This document shows, piece after piece, positions 57,914 through 64,000 of a stretch of 64,000 bases of DNA (the first letter of the stretch is position 1; each line of letters starts with the position of its first letter). Below the pieces are notes generated by a model that saw only the letters and a program-made list of their open reading frames with translations, was not told where the DNA came from and made no database searches. A program made the translations under genes and the position numbers. The stretch comes from Pleodorina starrii. Lineage: Eukaryota; Chlorophyta; Chlorophyceae; Chlamydomonadales; Volvocaceae. The stretch is from the NCBI GenBank assembly GCA_030267565.1, contig BRXU01000050.1, positions 124,001-188,000 of the forward strand, read 5' to 3'.

Positions 57914-60900
57914 ATGACGTCTTTGGCCGTTAGTGACCCCTCATCGGGGCTTGCGGACTTGGAGGCGCAGCTCGGGGGCCTCTACTCGCAGATTGCGCAG
58001 CAGTATGGCCTTCCGGCTGCCATGCAGGTAACGGGCTTGGCGGGAAGGCTTCAAATGGAAGGCGCGTCCGAGTCACCCTGTGGTCTGCACAACCCCGGTT
58101 ACTGTTCAACCGAAACCCCCTGCCCTCATTCAAAAAAAAATCCAGGAGCTCGTCCCTCGACGGGCCCCACCACACGCCATTTCCCCCTCCGCCCAATTCA
58201 AACAGACTCCCACCTGAACCCCGTGTTAAAGCAGCAGCCATGATCTGCGCCACCGCGGGAACCTAGCCATGTGTGGAAATCTTCCGTGGCGCGCCCTGAC
58301 AGTTGGTTCCCGCATACAACCCCCGCAGGCCCTCGGTCGCCTCATGCTCTCCGTGCCGGCGGCACCTGCGGCACCGCCCCCGGCGCCCCGGCCCGCTGCC
58401 GCCGCCGCCGGCGCCGCTGCGGCGGCGGCGGCGGACTCCCCGCCGTCGCTTGCGCCAACGCTATCGCCCTTCAGCGCCGCCGCCGCGAGCGCCTCCCCTG
58501 ACACCGCCGCCGCCGCTGGCGGCGGCGGCGACGGAAGCAGCGCCTCCCCGCGGGCCCCTGTCGAGGCCATCTCACCCGTATCGGAAGACCCCGCCGCCGC
58601 CGGCGCCGCATCCCTCCCCGTGCCCTCCAGGCCGATCGCCATCCCGCCGCCGCCAGCGGCGGCGGCAGCGGCGGCGCCGCCGCCGTCGCCGGCGCTGCTG
58701 CACTGCCGTACGATGGAGTCCATCCGCACGGTGCCGAGCCCGTCGCTGTCCCAGATGCCCAGCGGCGTCCTGTCGCTGATCAGCCCCTCCGCCGCCGACG
58801 GCGGCAGCGTCGCCGACGGGGAGGGCCCCACGAGCAGCTGCGACCTGGACGCCTCCATCGGCGGCGGCGGCGGAGGCCGCGGCAGCAGCGGCGGCGGCGG
58901 AGCCGCCGCTGCCGACGGCGGCGGCGCAGCCGCCGCCGCCGCCGCTGGCGGTGGCGCCGCCAGCGGCGCTGCGGACGCTCCGCGCGCTGCTGCTGCTGCG
59001 CTTGCGGTCGTTGTTGCTCGCGACTCGCGTGCGGATGGCGGGGAGGGTGTTGGGTCGCCCAGGAGTACGGGCAGCGGTGCGACCAAGTGGTGGGTGGTGG
59101 CGGCGAAGGGAGCGAGGGAGCGGCGCTGGGTGGGGGAGGGAGGGGAGGGGAGGGAGTGGGGGTGGTGCTGGGCGGTTCCTGCTGCTGCTGCTCCTGACAT
59201 GGGGCCTCCTCATCCGACCCCCTTCCCCCTTCGGTTACTTCGCTGTCGTTGGTCGTCCCCGGTACCAACGATCAACAACCCCCCGTTACCAACGACCAAC
59301 GACCAACCGCAGCGCCGCCTCCACTCCCAAGCGGCACACATACACACACGGACACGAACACCCAGCGGTTCCTGCTCTCGCCATGGCCTCTGCGCGCCCT
59401 GCTCTGTTGCTCCGTGGTTTCATGAGGGGACCCAACGGTTGCCGCAAACCTGTAAACACCCGACCACACCCGACCAGTCCCGAACTCCCGACCCGACCCG
59501 TGCTGACCACATCCGACCCGACCTGACTCGACCTGGCCCTGCCCGGCCCTGCTCTCCCCCCCCCCGCAGCGGCTCCCTGTGGCAACGGGCCATCTACCTG
59601 ACAAAGACCGCCGCCGACCCGTGGGCCAGTCGCAACCTGCATGCGCTGCACATGGAGCGGGCTGTACGGCAGCGGTACAACGCCATGACCGGACACTGGG
59701 TCACTGACGAGGGTAAGAGGGGAGACGGGTCTGAGGGTGGGAGGAGGCTGAGGTTTTAAGTTTTTAGGGTTTTCGGTGTTAGGGTGGTGATGGTGGTGGT
59801 GGTGGTGGTGGTGGTGGGGACGGCCGGGAGGAGTAAAAAGAAAAGATCGGGAGGAGGAGGAGGAGGAGGAGGGGGTGGGTAGGGTTGTGGCGGCGTCATG
59901 GGAGCGGCGAGTGTGGCTTCTGCGGCGGAGCTGTGGGTCCGTGCGCGGAGGACGGCAATGCCCCCTCGTTGGTCCCTCTTTCCCCTCCCCTCCCCTCTCT
60001 CCCCTCACCTCCCCCACCCTCTGCCCCCCTCTCCCCCCTCCCCTCCCCCACCCCGGCTGCAGTGCTAGTGAAGATGGAGTCCAAGCCCTTTGCCGCGGGG
60101 GCCATGCGCGAGTGCTACGCGGCCAAGAAACTCAGCACCTTCACACACAACGTCGACTGGCACCGCGCGCAAAACATGGTGGGTGGTGGGGGGCGGGGTA
60201 AGAAAAGGGGAGGAGGGGGGCAGAGAGAGGTGTGTGCCGTACCCTGCCGTACCTGGAGGCGGCGGCGGGTCTTGACGCACGACGTCGACTGGCACCGCGC
60301 GCAGAACATGGTGGGTTCCCGATACCCTACACTGTCCCTGCACATTTTCAGTCATTACAAACACACACCATTTTCACCCTTCCTGCCGTTTTCATCCCGT
60401 CATTCGCGCCATTGCGCCTGTGGGGCAGGTGGCCAAGCGCTACAAGAAGGAGGGTGTACGGAAGTCGGTGTACTACAACGACGTGCTCGTACAGATGGAC
60501 GCCAAGATGCTGGGGGAGATGTACAACAAGACCGACCCGCCAAAGCAGGTGCGCGCTCCAGGGAGGGCGGGAGGGAGGGAGGGAGGGTTGGTGAGGTCGG
60601 CGCCGGTGGGGGAGGGGGCATATGGAGCCTTAGGCAAGAGACTTATAGAGCCCAAGGTGAAGGCAAGCGACAAGGTACCGGTAAGCCAAGCGAACGCCAA
60701 GCTGTGCGTTGCCGCCTAGACGTGCAGCACCCCGGCGCTACCTGAATGGAACTGAACCACCGCCACCACCACCAGCACCACCGCCACCGCCACCACTCGG
60801 GGAGTAGTGGCTCCGTCCCTCCGCTGCTGCGCCTTCGTTACTGCCCCAGCATTGCACTGCACTGCCCCAGCACCGATTTGCATCCCTCGGTCCGTTTGCG

Positions 60901-63842
60901 GGTCCCGGTTCGCCTCCGTTCCCCTCCTTCCCCACCTCCCCACCTCCGCTCACTAAACACGCCGTTTCCGTCGCCTCTCTGCGGTACAGTATCTTTCCTT
61001 CTTTTGTCCTTTCCCCTAATTCCCCTCGCCCTCTCCCGCCCCTCCCCCACTCCTCCGCCCCCCACCCCCCTCCTTCTTAGGTGGATGTGATGCAGTGCGC
61101 CATCCTTCAGTTCCCCGGCCGCCCCCGCTCCCCCGTGTATGCGGTGGAGCAGCTGATCGAGGGAGACTATGTCAAGTACAACAGCAACAGCGGATTTGTA
61201 AAGGTGGGGGGGTGGGGGTTGGTAGGTGAGGGGTGGGTGGGTGGATGCCACCCTGTAGCCAGGGCCCCTTCCCCTCCTCCTCACCACCGCACCAGCTTTG
61301 CACATAGCGACCGCTCTCTTACTCTTTCCACCCAGTCCCACCCCTCCCCCCCCCCCATCCCTTGCCCTTGCGTCTACCTACACGCAGGGCGACGACTTGC
61401 TCCGAAACACGCCCCAGGCCTTCAGCCACTTCACCTGGGTTCTCACCAAGGGGCTCAAGATCTGCGTCGACATACAGGTACGGCAGGTGGTTGAGGTGGT
61501 TGGAGGTTGTGTGTTGCCAGCTGCCGTACTTTGGGCGCCGGCCGCTGGGCCCCCCCCCGGCGGACCCCGCCAGCACCCCGCCTGGCCGCCAGCCTGCACA
61601 GCAACAACAAAACACACACACACGCACACACACACACTCGTGCCCCGACCGCCCCTGCCTCGTCCGGGTGTTTCATACCCCTCCCCTCCTCCCCCATTTC
61701 CCCTCCCCCTTCTTGTTTCATTGTTGCATTTTCACTCTTCAATTCCCCCTCCCCCCTCCCCCCTCCCCCGCCATCTCGCGACCGCCATCCCGCTGCTGTC
61801 CTGTCCTGCCGCCAACCCCCCCCCCATTATAAAGGAGCATATCACTCCCTGAACCCCCCTCCCCCTCCCCCTCCCCCTGGGTCCGTTCGCCGTTCGCTAA
61901 CGCCGTCTCCTTCTCCGCTGCGATTTCTTCCCCCTCCCCCTCCCCCTCCCCCCTCCGCCCAAAAGGGTGTGGGCGACCTGTACACCGACCCCCAGCTTCA
62001 CACGCTGGACGGCGAGGGCTACGGGGAGGGCAATCTGGGGCTGAGGGGCATGGGGCTGTTCTTCCGCTCCCACGAGTGCAATGCGCTGTGCTGCAGGCTG
62101 GGGCTAAAACCGTTCGACAGGTGGGAGGGGGGGGGACGTGGAGGGGGGGGGCGGGGGGAAGGGGAGGGGGAGGGAAAGGGGTAGGGGCGGGGGAGGGGAA
62201 GGGGAGGGGAAGGGGCGGGGGAAGGGGAGGGGGCCGGGGGAAGGGGAGGGGGGGCGGGGGGAAGGGGAAGGGGAGGGGTAGGGAAAGGGGATTGGACCGG
62301 ATGAGCGGGAAGGTGGGAGGAGGGGGGAGATGTGTGTGTGTGTGTGTTTGTGTGTAAGCAGCACATACGGCGCATCGCACCCCACCCGCCCACCCCACCC
62401 CACCTCCACCCTCCACCCACCCACCCACCCACCCACCTACCCACCCACCCAATCAGGTGCGACGCGGACGTGCGCAGTCAGGGCTACAGCTCCTCCGCCT
62501 CCTCCGCCTCCGCCTCCGCCACACGGGGGGGAGCGGGAGAGGGGGGCAGGACCGCTGCGAGGACACTGGCTCGGACCACAAGCTACAAGGTGGGGCGGGG
62601 GGATGGGGGGTGGGGGTGTGTTGTGTGATGTGTGTGTGTGTGTTATGTGGGGGAGCCGGGGGGGATATGCGCAGTTGAGGCGGCGGGCAAGGCGGGGGGG
62701 ATCGGAGAGCGGAGCTCAAAGCCCTGGCGTGTTTACGGTACTCAAAGCCCTGCTCAATGAGACCTGCGAGCGCCGACGCGGCTCCTGTACCCCTGCCCCA
62801 TGCTCCCCTGCTTCCCTGCTCCCCTGCTCCCTGCCCCCCCGGCCTCTGGGTTCGTGCTGTGTGTATTGGTGGTGGTCAGCTCCGTATGTCTGAGCGGCGG
62901 CGGCGTGCAGCTGTTGCGGGTCAGGCGGCCTCCTCATGTGCGGAGGAGGTACTGCTGGGGGCCCTGAGGGAGGTGCCCAGTGAGTGGGGGGGGGAGGGAG
63001 GGAGCCGGGGGGGAGGGGAGGGGAGGGGCCTGGCCTGGCCTGTAGGGGGGAGTGGCCTGGCCCGGGGGAGGGGAGGGGCTTGGCCTATATGGGGGAAGGG
63101 GAGGGGGGGAAGAAGGGGTGAGAGGGAGGGAGGGAGAGCAGAGAGCAGAGAGGGGCAAAGGGGGGAAGAGGCGCGCAGACAGCCCCGGACGGAGGGGGGG
63201 AGCGTCTGGCATGTGGTCGTCGTATGGGGGTAAACCCAGGAGTGTGTGTGTATGTGTGTGTGTGGGGGGGGGGGGGTTGGGGGTCGTTCGCCCCGCTCCA
63301 CCCTTTCCAGTCCTCGCCCCTCTCATATTTGCCCCTCCCTCCCTCCTTCCCTCCCGCTGCACAGAGGAGAACCCGGAGGCGCTCGTCCACCTGGAGATCG
63401 CCAAACTGTACGGCGAGGTCGTACTGCTGCCCGAGCTGAAACCCAACGAGGACCCCGAGGTGCGTGTGTGGGGGTTGGGGTTTTGGGCGGGGTGAGTCCC
63501 GAGGTGGGACAGCGGGAGGGAGGTGAGGATGGCGTGTTGCCCGGCTCGGTGGTGGTGGTGGTTCTCCCCCCCCAATCCCTCCACCCCTCCAAACCCAACC
63601 CTCCACCCCTCCAAACCGGGTCCGTTTGCTAACGCCGTCTCCGTCTCCGCTGCGGTATCTTCTTTTCACCCCCACCCCTCCCCTCCCCCCTTCTCCCCCC
63701 CCCCCCACAGGACGCCCTCAGCGGTGGTTTGTTCCACCTCAACACCGCCGCCCAGGGGGGCTCCCTGTTGGGCCTTATGGTGCTGGCCCGGGCGCACTGC
63801 GGCTTGGAGCCCTCCAGCCCCCAATTCGCACACCTCATCAAG
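57914..63842 (+). CDS. EEF2K: eEF2 kinase (alpha-kinase family), N-terminal 679 aa; gene runs off window
   Basis: Exons: 57914-58027, 58329-59089, 59570-59712, 60063-60178, 60429-60548, 61081-61203, 61388-61477, 61966-62120, 62457-62589, 62925-62979, 63365-63459, 63711-63842. eEF2 kinase phosphorylates elongation factor 2 and slows translation, usually under calcium/calmodulin control. After a 290-residue Ala/Gly/Pro leader comes SLWQRAI...DPW, matching the calmodulin-binding segment of animal eEF2K (Trp at 296). The alpha-kinase domain follows: GAMRECYAAKKLS, ATP-binding Lys381 in VAKRYKK, Asp487 in DIQGVGDLYTDPQ, Asp497, the Gly-rich GNLGLRGM, and the zinc ligands His473, His525, Cys527 and Cys531. 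A Ser/Thr-rich linker (SSSASSASASATR) then leads into Sel1-type helical repeats (PEALVHLEIAKLYGE; GGLFHLNTAAQGGSLLGLMV), as in eEF2K. The acceptor at 61965 is AAAAG rather than CAG. The donor at 59089 is the least certain boundary. The remaining Sel1 repeats lie beyond 64000. Confidence 0.95.
60276..60316 (+). pseudogene. Duplicated exon fragment inside eEF2-kinase intron
   Basis: This stretch repeats the last 33 bases of the exon 60063-60178 and its donor (CGTCGACTGGCACCGCGCGC, then ARAACATG and GTGGGT) with about three changes in 41. It has no upstream exon body or matching acceptor in the right phase, so it is a pseudo-exon left by a short tandem duplication. Confidence 0.8.
60959..61000 (+). 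repeat. Intronic motif C copy (eEF2-kinase gene)
   Basis: CGCCGTTTCCGTCGCCTCTC then TGCGGTACAGTATCTTTCC, about 80-120 nt before the 3' splice site of the exon starting at 61081. Confidence 0.7.
61827..61855 (+). repeat. Intronic motif A copy (eEF2-kinase gene)
   Basis: The transcript carries ATAAAGGAGCATATCACTCC then CTGA and a C-run, identical in sense to the minus-strand gene copies. It precedes a motif C copy and then the acceptor at 61965. Confidence 0.9.
61887..61930 (+). repeat. Intronic motif C copy (eEF2-kinase gene)
   Basis: GCTAACGCCGTCTCCTTCTC then CGCTGCGATTTCTTCC, 36-78 nt before the exon starting at 61966 and directly downstream of motif A. Confidence 0.85.
62150..62300. repeat. 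GGGGAAGGGGAGG purine-rich tract
   Basis: About 150 bp of G-rich purine sequence following the donor at 62121 in the eEF2-kinase gene; the transcript strand has strong quadruplex potential. Confidence 0.9.
63620..63667 (+). repeat. Intronic motif C copy (eEF2-kinase gene)
   Basis: CCGTTTGCTAACG then CCGTCTCCGTCTCCGCTGCG and GTATCTTCTTTTC, 43-90 nt before the exon starting at 63711. It is the fullest copy of motif C. Confidence 0.9.
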
Positions 63843-64000
63843 GTGGGGTGGGGGGCGGTGTGTTTTGGTGGGGGGCGGTGTGGGGGGGGCGGTGTGTGTT
63901 GGGGGGGAGGGCAGGTGGTTGGTGGTTGCGGGGGGTTACATAGTGGGGCTGTGATGGCAGTGGGGGCGGACGTGGAAGCGGTGGGGGGCTGGAGGGGGGC

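Overview
The window is nuclear DNA of a GC-rich photosynthetic eukaryote, most likely a green alga. Genes are spread over many short exons with GT-AG introns (plus a few GC-AG). One gene encodes a thylakoid-lumen protein with a bipartite transit peptide. Reading frames carry runs of Gly, Ala, Gln and His. Two introns hold short interstitial arrays of CCCTAAAA, the telomere-type octamer known from Chlamydomonadales. A volvocine-type alga is therefore my best guess; the phylum is inferred, not proven. All exon structures were built by hand from splice motifs, phase continuity and protein similarity.

Layout. A 28-exon ankyrin-repeat gene runs on the minus strand from 16119 to 2256, with nearly every repeat on its own phase-0 exon and a 1.2 kb pyrimidine minisatellite in one intron. 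Next, on the minus strand (23972 to 18220), is a TRF4/PAPD5-type non-canonical poly(A) polymerase. It is head-to-head, across about 325 bp, with a plus-strand coiled-coil gene (24297 to 30779). A long gene-poor, repeat-bearing stretch follows (30.8-44.4 kb). It holds a tRNA-like element, a probable plus-strand proline-rich protein gene (about 36987 to 40042) and a 659-bp element with 79-bp direct terminal repeats and a 5-bp target-site duplication. From 44462 to 49250 (plus) there is a Cys-rich single-pass membrane protein. From 54909 to 52426 (minus) lies the pentapeptide-repeat thylakoid-lumen protein. From 57324 to 56830 (minus) is a single-exon gene whose N-terminus resembles ribosomal protein uS3. 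This gene is head-to-head with a large plus-strand eEF2-kinase (alpha-kinase) gene from 57914 that runs off the right end.

The genes do not form a pathway. Several touch RNA or translation (TRF4-type polymerase, uS3-like protein, eEF2 kinase), and divergent pairs share short promoters. The most unusual observation is a set of three short sequence families (here A, B, C). They recur in introns of at least four of these genes on both strands, nearly always in the same transcript orientation and usually within about 150 nt upstream of the 3' splice site. They look like introner-type elements or a shared 3'-splice-site module.
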